From Atherinomorus stipes (Eukaryota; Chordata; Actinopteri; Atheriniformes; Atherinidae): a stretch of DNA of 64,000 bases. The position numbers and the translations under genes are program-made. The notes under the pieces are model-generated. The model was not told the origin of the DNA and did not search any database. It was given only the letters and a program-made list of their open reading frames with translations. Position 1 is the first letter of the stretch. The number at the start of each line of letters is the position of its first letter. Below, piece after piece: positions 35,149-46,254 of the stretch. Location of the stretch: assembly GCA_023101725.1 (NCBI GenBank), contig JALJCO010003053.1, positions 1,557,501 through 1,621,500 on the forward strand, read 5' to 3'.

Positions 35149-38090
35149 TTCTTCATATTAAATGAGTTATGCTAGGTGACAGCCTCCATTTCTGCACCAA
35201 TCCCATTTTTTCCAGAGATTTCACAGAGATGTAGATTAAAATCAAAAATAAGAAGAAAAGAATCCTTGTTTCATGAAATCTGAAAACTGCAGGTTGAGTC
35301 AGCAGTGAACGTGTACTGTCTTGCTTATGCAGGGATATACATTATTGCCTGTGTGTGTGTTCTACATGCAGGCATCAGCCCCGCTCTCCCCTTGCACTGC
35401 TTCAATAATGAAGGAGTTGTAAAGGTCTGGCAGTAAGCCCCACTCTGAATTCCCTTCCACCTCATCTTCCCTCCCCTCTCCATCCCTCTGCCTCAGTCTC
35501 TGTCTGGCTCTCTTGTGCATCCTAAGGGACCTCCTCTCAGCTCCACTCTTCAGTTTGCACCGATGTTCCCATTAATGAATGGCATCATCTGGCTTGCTTG
35601 TTTTGCACAGCTCAGCTTCACTTGACTGCCTAGTGTCTGACCTGCTGCGCCATCTCTGATTCAGGGAGCACACATCATTACTCTGAAGAACTACCATTTA
35701 AAAAAAAAAGGAGAAAAAAGCTAGCCTTGAAGAACACACTTTCAGTTTGGCTTTGCAGACAACATGCAAAGTACATACAATCCATCGACTGTTCCACATG
35801 CAAAAGCTTCCCTCAGCTGCTCATCTTTATCTTGACTCCATGTTATTCGGGAGGAGACTCATTCATATATTTTTTTTAAAAACACGATAATGAAGTCTTA
35901 ATTTAGATTTGCAAATTAGACTCTATGTAGCTTCTCGTGCCTCCTACCACATGGATGTTTTTATTCTTAAATCAAAGATAATTCAGGAAGTAAGACATTT
36001 CTTGTTTTTTATGTCTGACATTAATGCATCTGCTTTTGGTTTTAACCTCAAATCAGATGAATCTAATCACCTGACTGAACTGTTTGGTTTTATAATCTGT
36101 TTGATCATCTGACCACTGGTGTTTTCAGTAAAGCCACTGATGAGAAGAGTTAATATCTGCATCAGAAGCTATGCTTAACTTAATTAGAACTATATTCTGG
36201 GTTTTATTGAGCTTCAGGTATCCTTTACTGTTCATTTTTGTTAAGGTCTTCGCAGCATTCCTCCATGTGAGAAACTGACACACCACCACTGAGGTTTCTG
36301 TAGCAGCTAAGCAGAGAACATAAGAGAAACCTGTGTCTACAGTTTTGATTTACTGTTTTAGGGAAACGATCCACTTTGTCATTGTCGTTCCATAAATTCT
36401 GGTATTTGACTCCTAATTGTAAGAGGTGCTCCTGTGTGGTTGGGTGGCCTCTTGCTTTCACTGTGAGTTATGCTCACTAGTGCATACACACACTGCTAGC
36501 CCTTAAAATATCATCTTAAATCTTGCTGAGCGGCTGCCCTCTGAGCTGACACTTGAAGATGCAAGAAGGGCAGATGCCCTAGTTAGAATCACTGCCTGCT
36601 CTCCTCAGTCACTGAGCTTGATTGACACTGAGCCAGACCTTGGCTATTCTCTATATACCGTTTTGCAGCTGCCTGCGTGTAGTCTTTGTTCAGTACAAGT
36701 ACCTTGATAAAATTATTCAAATCCATCGCTGAACTAGAAAGAGATTTACAGACTGCCATTTACACTACTGACATGTTTTAATGTCCCGTCTGAGCTGCAT
36801 TATTTCAGACATGGTGATAAAAGGAAGGAAGTGCTTAAGTTTTACCTGTTTGTAACCAGCTGGTCCTGTTTCTTTAGAAACTAAAAAGTCATCACATTTA
36901 GGAAATGGTTATGTTGTTGTGAGTTATTTTCACACCCAAATTCTTTATCAGATGAGACTTTTATTTAATTTTATGAGAAATATTGATAAAAACATTGTGA
37001 ATATCTTCAGTGGACTTAGACTTGAACCCACCCTCACATGAAGGTGATGGCAGACATCAATTCTCTCTATGTTGCATTTCTGCTCTGCTTCCTCACAGTC
37101 ACCCTCTAGTGTTCACTTCTGTCCTTTCCAGAGGAGTGGGTCCAGAATGTCATACCTGGACCTCTTCAGGTTGATCTTGTAAATCGCCTTTTTTTTTTTG
37201 CCACTAGAGGTGTCTGTTGCTTTAACTTGATTAAAAAAAGGAATAAGTCAATTAGCCTTTATAAGCCTTTTGCATAATAGCAAGCTTATAGGCTGGCTTT
37301 CTGAAAGCCTGATGGGGCAGGGTTGCTTGGTTGTCCAGCAGGGTTTTATGGGTAGAACTGCATCCTTACCTAAGCTGAACCAGTAAGTTAGCTTTATTCT
37401 TGGCAGTAACTGAGATTTGCTCAGGATCCGAACCTGGTTTAAAGTTGCTGAATGTGTAAAACAGTGAAAGTGTTTTTTAGCCAAAAATTAAGGAAACAGT
37501 CTACTTTCTTTTGCGTATCAGTGGCTGTAAACCAAATAGTCTTTCATCAGTAATAAATAACAAATAAAAGACAGGTCAAAATTAATCTGTTTAGCTTTTG
37601 AAAACGGCAAAAGACACACTTTTAACTAAATATACCATTGTTTACATTAAAGGTTGTGTAAGTGAGCATTAGTTTGTAAAGCCTGATGATTCAGTATAGG
37701 CTTAGGTCTGCTACATTATTTGACCTAGATTTATCTCTCAGAAAACCAGAAAAAAAAGCATCTTTGCATGAGTCAGTTATTACAAATAGTTAGAGCTACC
37801 AAGAAACTGTGCAGCATCACTAGGGTTTTCATGAACAGCTGGAAAGCTTGAGTGGGAAGTGGATGAGATACCCTCCTCACCCTCCTCAACCTTTCCTGAC
37901 CTGACTTTTACCCACCAGTTGTCTGTTGTGAATTATGCACATTTTGACTCGTGAGCTTGTTACCATCCTGTCATAGAGCTAAAACTGCTGTAGTTACGCT
38001 CATTTCTACTTTCACTGGCCTCCCTAGTGGGCAGCATGCTCAGCCCAGCTCCTCTTACTCTTGACCCTGAATAAAAGATCCTTAATGCAC

Positions 38091-38215
38091 AGCGCTGCAT
38101 TTAATTGCTTGAGGAAGCATTGCTATGCATTGTGTCTCCCTTCATTAATCAACACTGCTGCCTCACACTCCAGTGTGGCCTCCAGTCATGCGCCTAATTA
38201 GCAGGGCTTTTTTTG
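38091..38215. promoter_or_regulatory. Candidate homeodomain-site cluster (possible enhancer)
   Basis: In 125 bases: tttaattgc, tatgcat, cattaatca and cctaattagc, i.e. several TAAT-core sites and a near-octamer, in sequence that looks single-copy with no repeat signature. Conservation cannot be judged from one genome. Confidence 0.25.
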
Positions 38216-40766
38216 CCTGCATAAAGACACCTTAACAGTGCAATCCACTCATCAGTAGGTATGGCATTTGTTGATGTTTGAGGAGGCATCTGTGGTGTCT
38301 TATTTCTGTGAGAAACCCCAAAGGCCATGTCTGTTCTTGGTAAACAACACTGAGACACTCAAACGTGTGAAAAAATAAAGCATGGGTTAAATAAAGGTGG
38401 TTGGTTATAAGTGATGAGGGGTTTTATGTCATTTGTGACATGGTTGTAGAAGAGAGCAACTCTTTGGTTTATCATAAACTTAATATGTTTTCATTTCCTT
38501 AAAATGCCTTTGAAATCATGAATTCAGTTGAAAAGAAAACAAAAAACTTTTGATTGCAATCAAACTTGGTTTGATTGCATTTGGAGAGAATTGATAGATC
38601 TGGATGTCTTGCAGTTTTCTCTGTATGCATGACCTGTGGAGGCGACACAGGTCTGCTCTATAGAGGATGGAGATCTTTATCTGTTTGAGGAGTTTTGAAC
38701 AGCTTTTCATGTAATAATACCAGAAAACTTCAAATTTGCAACTATTGATGAAACAGATTAAACATCAGTGCAATTCACTGGTGCAAGCATGCTTTTCTAA
38801 ATCAAGTTGTGTTTTAAACCTAAACTGTTTAGGTTTAAAGCTCAGATTCCAGTAACCAGAACAAATGTGCACAATGGCTCAGAGAGCCTTTTTTTAAATA
38901 TATTTTTTAAATTAACCATTCAGTTTGCCATGGATCATGCTGTCATTAAGACTGGGTAACATTATATTGTAGTTGGGTAACACTCTGTTCTGAAGCAGCC
39001 TCCACATGCTAGCCATCTTGTCTGCCTCAGTCAAAGCAGTGCTTTCTCTCAACACTCATTTCCCTAATGGTGAGTTAGTTGAGACGCTCTGTGTGGTACA
39101 CAAAAAAAAAAAAAGAGAGAGAGAGAGCGAAGTGCCTCACTATTACAGACTGTTTGATGAGGAAGTAATGGAGCGTTCGGAGACAGACACCTGTGCTTGT
39201 GCAGCCACCCTACATCTCTGCGTGCACACTCACATTTTTTTTCTTTTTTTTTTCCGCCTGCTTCCTTTCACCGCACTGTTTCTCCCCTCCCCTTCCTCTA
39301 CTCCCCTCCCCTCCTCTTCCTCTCTCCTCCCTCAACTGTCCTAAAAGGAAGCCACTCCCCCTGATACAGAGCTGCCAGGCTTGTTTGCATATTAACTGTC
39401 TAGTTGCCAGGGAGCCGTGGCTTCATGCCATATGACTGTTGAAGATAGTGTTTATTTTGAATGTTGCCATCTTTTTTTTCCTTTCTCTTTTTACACTTGT
39501 TTTCCCCTAAACAACCCCTCATCCAAAAATAAAAATTGGTACCAGCCACATGTGGTAACTGTCTAAAGGGCAGTCACCTTCTGTTCAATTTATCTATCAA
39601 GGAATGTGTAAGCCGTTTCTGTAGCTTGGGGGGAGAAACCAGCATGTCACTGAATTACCCAGACCTGAGGCAGATGAGACATTTTACAACTGACTATTGG
39701 GGGGACCTTTTTTTTTTCATTTAAAAACAGCCAGGTGCCTTTTATTGCTTCAAACCAATCACACTGCATGTGTGAGTAGTCAGCTCACCCCCCCAAGTAC
39801 TGTACCCTGGAGGGCATTATCTGTCAATAGATGTTGTTTTGCTCAAAGAGAAGGCTGCCACTCCGCTCCCAGCAAGCACGCGGTCTGCTTCAAAGTCCAA
39901 ACTCCAAGGCCTGGCTCAGCAGGTTGATCGTGTGCCCGCTGCTGCAGCTGCTGCTCACTCTTGGAAAGAGCAGCCATTGCTTTTCACACCAGGCAGCCAT
40001 CTCTAGCTCTGTAGGAGACATAAAGCAGCAAGATGTAAAACACAAAGCACAGAGGGGTGACTGAGTGAGCCTTCTGTAGCATTTTTGATCCCCCACCTAA
40101 ATACTGGCTAAGGGATTTTAGATAAGGTGGTCCACATCGTTCTTGTTGCTTCTGGCACATTCATATAGTTGAGATACCCTCACAAGTTGCAATGTAAACT
40201 CATATTGTTTTTAACATACACATGCTCACCCACAATTTTCACACCATAAACTTGCAAGTGCTGTATTGAGACTGGGCTTTGGATTGAAGCCACGTTGGTG
40301 TAGATTGGAAAAGATGATTATATGTAGTATGCATTGTTTATAGAAGGTTTCAGGCTGGTTGACAGGCTGGTCATGAAAGCACGAGAAAAATGTCACACTT
40401 ATTCATATTTTACACTTGCCTGTAAAATTACTTAACCCCATTGCTTGAAACGATTAGCTGACAAGTTATAGGTGATGTTGTCGTGCAATCAGGAGATAAT
40501 TATTAGATGTTTGTTTAAAAAAAAAAAAAAAAAAAGCACTGGTTTTGCTTCACCCACCTCAAATTAAATATCAAAATTGCAGACATTTGTGAATAAGTGA
40601 CAAGTTTTGCATTTTAGTTTTTGGAGATGTATGAGATCTGACAGCAGGGCAGCATGTTTGGGACATGGTGTCAAAGCTAAGCCCTGATGGGCTGATATGG
40701 ACTGCTGACAAATGTGTTTTTAGGGTGTTTGGTGGGAAAGGTGACTGATTTTATATGGTTACTAAA

Positions 40767-40768
<2 letters not shown>

Positions 40769-40811
<43 letters not shown>

Positions 40812-40855
40812 GTGTGTGTGTGTGTATGTGTGTGTTGTTGGGGGGGGCGGGTGTC
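40769..40855. repeat. (GT)n microsatellite
   Basis: About 20 GT units, an interruption gggg, more GT/GTAT units and a G7 run near 40840. There is no gene content. Confidence 0.9.
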
Positions 40856-42425
40856 TGTCAGTAACTCAGGCCTGACCCAGTAGTGCTGAGCACTGTACCT
40901 GGCTTCAGGCCAGCTGTGTGTCTGAATTGCTCCCAATAACATGTGCCAGCCAGTGCACATGGCCTCTGCATCCTGGTGTCAGGAGTTCCCTGAAAAGCCT
41001 TCTCATGCTTTCCTCTGGCTCGCAGCAAGAGCTGCATGTCTTGGACACATACCAGCTTCAACTCTTGGATTTTTTTTTTCCACCCTCAGAGTCATATCAA
41101 GGCATTCAAACCTTGACCTGATAAATGTGCTTGAGTTAATCAGTGGAGACAGTGCAGCCGGTGGCTTTGGAGTCTTGTCATATTCTGGTGGGGGTCTTTT
41201 GTTTTGTTTTTGGGTGTCTTGTGTGTCATTAATACAACTTTTGGATTTGTGTACTGGTTTATATCTGTAATGAAATTTCTCTTCAGTATGATTTGTGAAT
41301 AAATCAGGACATCGCAGGCAGTCGCTAACAGGAGGACGCAAAAAAGCTACGATTCTGACAATCTGTGGCGTGGGAGAAATCCAGGACTTTGGGGGTTAAG
41401 TTGTGAAAGTTAATGTAATAACTGCTAGCACCATCTGCTGGCCTACTTCCTTACAAAGAGAGAGAGAGTGGGTGAGCGAGAGAGCGAGAGAAAAACGAGT
41501 CTGGGTTTTAACGACATCTCTAATATTCATGCTGATGCATTTTGCTGCTTTGTGCTTTCATTTTCCACCGCTCCGCGCTGCCAGAGTCTCGAGCTCGCCA
41601 CACACGCCTCGGCCAGGCAGAGCGGAGGGCAGCAAGGGAGAACCAGGAAAGAGATAAGTGGAGGGGGGGATAAAGGAGGAAAGAAAAACAATCCACCAAA
41701 CAAGCGAGAAAGATAACACAAAGCCTTTTTCTGGGTAACAAGAGGAGAAACCTACCTTATCCTGGCGGGCGAAGAGGACGAGGGAAAGCACAAAAAGAGG
41801 TACGGCAGAGGCGGAAAGAGCAAGAAAGGAGAAGAAATAAGAAGACGGAGCGCACACGAGAGGCAGGCGGAAAGAGGAATCAATGAGGGGGGAGGAGAGC
41901 GAGGAGGCAGGGTAAGGCAACTCTGACACACGCACAGAGAGAGAGTGAGGTTGAAGCCGGACGACAAGCGAAGCGGCACGCAGCAGCGGAATGACAGCTT
42001 CCTGGACTGCCACGCACCTCCTCTACCGCCAACAGCGCTGCTCCCTCATCACCCTGTGAAGAGACAAACGAGGTGGGGAAGAGAGAAAGAGAGCGCGAGC
42101 TCCCATGCGCTCCTCTTGAGCCCTGCCCGCTGGGGGAGGAGGAGACGAAACAGTTCCAGCACCCGCGTTCTCGCCTGAGGAGAAGAGCTGACCGGGAAGG
42201 AGGAGGGGAGGCAATCGAGGAGAGCGAGAGGGAGGGGAGGGGGGGGACACCACGGCTCAAGGAAGAGTGAGAGAAATCGACTGTAGGAAAGAGAAGAGTG
42301 TTTGAAAGAGAAAGCGTGTGTGAGCAACAGGGGCAGAAAAAAACCCGGCGAAAGGGCAAGGCTTTTGTTAGCCGGTTGGAGAGGGGGAGTAAAGAGGAAG
42401 GAGAAAAAAAAAAAGAAAAAACACC

Positions 42426-42455
42426 ATGTCTACAGTGAAGAGGCCAAGAGGAAGG
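42426..42455 (+). CDS. chd9: chd9 alternative first coding exon (MSTVKRPRGR)
   Basis: ATG at 42426 has A at -3 (acaccATG) and an in-frame TAA at 42390-42392, so it is the first ATG of its frame. Ten codons, MSTVKRPRGR, run to a consensus donor AGG|gtaagt. The exon ends in phase 0 and the next acceptor (44192) starts in phase 0 with PRKNANG, giving KRPRGRPRKNANG, a canonical AT-hook. Nothing else in the window would give this exon a use. The predicted short form lacks the 519-residue Q-rich N-terminus and keeps the chromodomains. The start of the 5' UTR is unknown; the preceding 700 bases are GA-rich and plausible leader. The open question is whether it is transcribed; the perfect phase and motif make chance unlikely. 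Confidence 0.7.
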
Positions 42456-42555
42456 GTAAGTGAGCCGCTCTGAGAGGTGGGAGGGAGGGAGGGACGAGGA
42501 GGAGGGGCCCGGCAGGAACTGAACAACCTCCCCTGCTACTGGCTCATGCTGCACT

Positions 42556-42566
42556 GCCGCCATCTT
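42556..42566 (-). promoter_or_regulatory. YY1-type motif (AAGATGGCGGC on the minus strand)
   Basis: The + strand reads gccgccatctt, the exact complement of the extended YY1 site AAGATGGCGGC. Such sites characteristically sit just downstream of CpG-island transcription starts. It lies 100 bases after the alternative exon donor. Its ATG, read on the minus strand, opens a 227-codon low-complexity ORF that I take to be non-coding. Confidence 0.55.
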
Positions 42567-42600
42567 GAACTCATTGCTGATTCTTTTTTTTCTCCCCTCC

Positions 42601-44191
42601 CTTCATACTCATTTGCTTTGCTGTGTGAGACCTGATCTTGGCACACTAGATTTATTTTACATCCATACCCTCACTTTCTCTCCATGTCATTCATCACTTT
42701 TTCAATCTCCCTTTTGAATTTTGCCAAAAACTGTCCTGCTCTGTAGTTTATGCACAGTGTATGATGTGTGTGTGTGTTTGTCCTCCATGAGTTGAGCACA
42801 TCAGTCACCACAGAGCTCACTACATGTGGAAACAGGCAGGAGGGGGGGGGTGGAGTGGGAATGAGAGAAAGGTGTCCGACCCAAATGGAGCTTACTCTAC
42901 CTTTTCATCGGCTGTAATGTTCCCTGCCGTTTTCCCGGGCCTGTGTGCTGCTAGAGAGATTGAAATCACTGCAGTGCTGGCAGGCTGTAATTTCAGTTAT
43001 TTATAGATGTATTACACAGCTGCAGCGCTCTCCGTTTTGGTGCATTTTATCTTTTCTCTCTCCCTCTCCCAGTCCTTCTTGCTGATAGAAGCCTGTTTTC
43101 ATTTTTTTTTTTCCTGACTGTAGCCCCTTCCCTCATGTGTGCTCATGTTCTTCTGCTTTTATGCATTACTTTCAACTCCTCCCTCCCTTTTTTACACCAT
43201 CTACTTGAATGAGAACATTCCAGCATGATCCAGTAAATTTCTTCCTAATAGCCTCAGCAGTGTTGCACACGTGAAAATCATAATGCAGCTCTTGTGTGTA
43301 TGTGTGTGCTTTTATTTTTTTTACTTTTACCCCCCCCCCCCCCCCCCCCCCCCTCCAACTTCCTTCCAAATGAATTGGTAGTTATTCAATTCCCTCCCCC
43401 CACTTTGTCAGTGAGGTTTAAGCTAATTCTCTTCATTTAGCTAGCAGTGTAGGAGAAAGAGGGGAAAAAAGAGAGAGAGGCAACCAGCCGCGCCTGAGTC
43501 GTGTAGGCATACGCAACACATTTTTAGATTAGGTCATCCATTTATGGGTTCCCTTTCGGCTGGGCTCAAGGCCCACAACAAGGGGCCTGTGTGGGCATAA
43601 CCGCAGTCACACCATTTATTATTCATTTATTATCATGTATCAGGCAGGCTAGATTATTTATGTCTGCAGGGCCGCTGTAACCCGTTACAATGGGCGAGTG
43701 CTTGCTTTTTTTTTCCCCCTCTACCAAAGATCCACGAGCAGAGTCAGGTAGGGTTCTGAGAGTTTCAAGTGAGTAACAGGCTGAGTGAAACGGATCCACC
43801 CACAACATCAGAGATGGGAACAGCAACAAGCTCTGCTGTCTGACACAGAAGGTCTCATCACTCTGAATGAATGAGTGATATTTTCATTGGTCACGTCACT
43901 GTGGGTTTTTTTTTTCTTCAATTTTAATTACATCCTGCGTTTTGCACAGAGGATTGTCATCTCAAAGTGCTGGTTCCGTTTTTTGGAAGGGAAATAGAAA
44001 TCCAATTTCTCATCAATTAGTAGAAGTGCATGATTAGAATGGACCCATGTTAATAGTAGCTATCTTTCTGCATGTAATTTCATGGTTTCTTTTTCTTATG
44101 AAACTGTGAATGCAACATTTTCGTTGGTATGTGTTTAACTTTTGAATCAATTCAACGTTTTTTTGTTTTTGTTTTGTTTTTTTTATTTTAG
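42601..44191. other. Last part of the large intron
   Basis: There are no exons. It contains a C24 homopolymer (43330-43353) and a non-repetitive, GC-moderate stretch at about 43470-43690 that looks single-copy (gggctcaaggcccacaac, then atttattattcatttattat) and could be a conserved non-coding element. The rest is unremarkable. Confidence 0.5.
43330..43353. repeat. Poly(C) homopolymer, 24 bases
   Basis: An uninterrupted C24 follows ttacttttac. One of three such tracts in the window. Confidence 0.9.
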
Positions 44192-44601
44192 CCTCGAAAG
44201 AACGCCAATGGTCCTGGTAGTCAGGTGCGGGTCCACAGTCCCCCAGTGAAGAGCAGCTCATCATCCTCCTCCTCTTCCTCTTCGTCGTCATCCTCATCTA
44301 GCTCCTCATCGGAGAAGAGGTTACCACGGAGGACGCATCAACAGATGGAGTCATCTCAGCAGGACAAGCAGGAAAAGGCCAATAGGATAATATCAGAGGC
44401 TATTGCTAAGGCCCGGCAACGGGGGGAGAAGAACATCCCGCGGGTTATGAGCCCAGAGAGCTTCCCCAGCTCTTCAGCTCAGTACAAGGCGCACCGCGAC
44501 CGGGAGCACAAGGGAAATGGCAAGGCCCGGCCCAAAGAGAAGGCCTGCAGAAAGGCCTGCATCGTTCCCTCCTCCAAGTCCAAGCAGAAGTCCAAGATTG
44601 G
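44192..44601 (+). CDS. chd9: chd9 coding exon 2 (Ser run and conserved basic block)
   Basis: The acceptor is tttttattttag, ending 44191; the donor is ATTGG|gtatgt. There are 136 codons plus two bases (GG, completed by G in the next exon). It begins PRKNANGPGSQVRVHSPPVK, then 20 consecutive Ser codons (44252-44311, mixed TCN/AGC), then EKRLPRR, then the segment QEKANRIISEAIAKARQRG with NIPRVMSPESFP, which closely follows vertebrate CHD9, and a Lys-rich tail ending KSKIG. As the first exon shared by both predicted forms it follows either DEK from the long form or MSTVKRPRGR from the short form. The region is basic and disordered; a role in nuclear localisation or nucleosomal DNA contact is inference. 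The frame continues into the intron to a stop at 44629, which is not used. Confidence 0.95.
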
Positions 44602-46217
44602 GTATGTAGAGCTTATTGCTGCTCTGTAAACCACCGCAGTGCTCAGTATGTCAAAAAATAATCCACTAAGTAGATCTTTGATCTTATTTCTGTTAATTCA
44701 GCGCATGCCTGAACCGCTGTAGCATGAGCTCAAATCAGCATGTGACATATGGCACTGGTTGACTCCCTGTCACTTTACAACCACACGTCAGGGACAGGGC
44801 TGCAAATGATTGTTTGAACTAATTATTCTTTCACTTCTTCTTTGTGTTCCTTGTTTAGCAGTAACAACTTATAAGTTTTCCAAATACTTTTGTGATATCT
44901 TGGCTCATAGTTGGACCAAAAGTACAGTTAGATGGATGTGATATGCAGCCCACAAGGATATTTCATATTATGCAAATGCAACATGGCTACAAACCTCCTT
45001 AAAACACTGCATGTTTGGTAGGTTAGCAGTGTGTACTTGACTTATTCAGCCTGCTTGTGTGCCATTTGATTTTTGCTAGTGAATATTCACTTGGTCACGC
45101 TTCCTTCTGTGCCTGCACAGATAGAAGCTCAAAGTTCAATATTTAAACCAAGCTCAGTCATCAGCATAGACATGGGAGGAGCAAACAAAGGCTGCATTTA
45201 CATGAGACTGTGTTGCCTAGTACGTTTAGGCGAGTAGTGCTGATGTATAGATACCGTAATCTGCCTCCCATCCCCCTCTGTTTAACTGCTATAAGCAAGT
45301 GTGCTGCTATAAGCCACACCCAATGTAAGCTATTAAAAATATCAGCTGGTGCAGATGTGAATGCAGAGGCATGGAGACAAAGGAGAAGGGTAATGCTCAA
45401 ATATGGCCCCGTCTGATTGAACAGCTATGGGTGGAAAAGGCTTTACACCAGCACAGAATAGTCCTGCACTTTCTGGACCTAGTGTGAGACTGACAGCGGT
45501 CAAGAATCTGGTGGTAGCTCTGCTGACTGATAATAAGATGAGCCTCTCGGAGAGAGAAAAAGCTGTAGGGTAGATGGATTTTGCTTGTGTTGGTATAAAT
45601 GTGATAATTGGAAATCTGAATGAGTGGAGGTTTCACATGTGGTAATACTGTCCACTATAGTTGGAGTTACTTGCACGGTAAAGCTCAGAGCAACTCCAAT
45701 CTCTTAGTTGTTTTGTTTGATTAAAAGATTGCTAATAGTCTCGAAAGAGGCTCAGTTTTGATCATCAACAATGCTTGATTATTTGATTTGATCTGTGAGA
45801 GGCAAAATTTAAAAACAGGAAGCTTTGTAGATCTGTTCCCTCCTGATCATGTTGCATCCACTGAGAAGCAGTTGATAAAACCATCAGCATTTAATCAAAT
45901 ACAATCTAAGGCTTGTTAGTCTTGAAGAGCAGCTAACAATCTATCTGCAGTGTGTCATTTAAATGTGTCACAGATAACAGTCCTTGTTGTAACAAGGTAA
46001 TGAGCTGTGTAACCCAGGTAGCCATAACTGGCCTACATGTGAAGAAAACACCAGATCAAGATGCAGGCAGCAGAGCCTGAAAATGAATCCTACTAATGGC
46101 TCACTCACATTTTTTTTAAATCATGAATTACCTATGATGTAATCTAGATAATGTCCGTATCTGAGGGAATTTTTTGGTTAACAAACCTCAAATTTGTATA
46201 AAAGTGTCGAGATGTCA

Positions 46218-46218
46218 C

Positions 46219-46249
<31 letters not shown>

Positions 46250-46254
46250 AAAAA
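46218..46254. repeat. Poly(C) run of 22 followed by poly(A) run of 15
   Basis: Two abutting homopolymers, C then A, without interruption. Prone to slippage and to consensus error. Confidence 0.9.

Larger units (their letters stand above)
7072..41449. other. First part of the 37-kb chd9 intron, transposon-rich
   Basis: No conserved coding exon of chd9 or any other gene was found here on either strand. Named mobile elements are listed separately. Stretches where I see nothing but unique AT-rich intron or simple sequence: 7072-8358 (GA-rich near 7730-7870), 8822-9680, 14993-16258, 17460-18589, 20548-21151, 21635-22760, 23300-24950, 27250-29550 (T/A-rich near 28120-28270), 31222-32170 apart from a short repeat fragment near 31852-31892, 35150-38090, and 38220-40760 apart from a pyrimidine-rich stretch near 39240-39340. 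Confidence 0.6.
41450..42600 (+). promoter_or_regulatory. CpG-dense, purine-rich interval: candidate alternative promoter of chd9
   Basis: In an otherwise AT-rich intron this interval is dense in CpG and strongly GA-rich on the + strand (gagcgagagagcgagag near 41475, then repeated GAGG/GAAAG blocks to 42420). It has no TATA box that I can see, as is usual for CpG-island promoters. It ends at an apparent first coding exon (ATG 42426, donor at 42456), and a perfect YY1-type motif follows at 42556-42566. The transcription start cannot be fixed by eye. Promoter activity is inferred from composition, motif and exon structure. A bidirectional promoter is possible. Confidence 0.6.

Noticed and set aside
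41880..42563. 227-codon minus-strand ORF in the CpG-rich interval
   Set aside because: It is low-complexity Ser/Pro/Leu explained by the purine-rich opposite strand, with no recognisable domain. Kept only as a possible antisense transcript in the findings.
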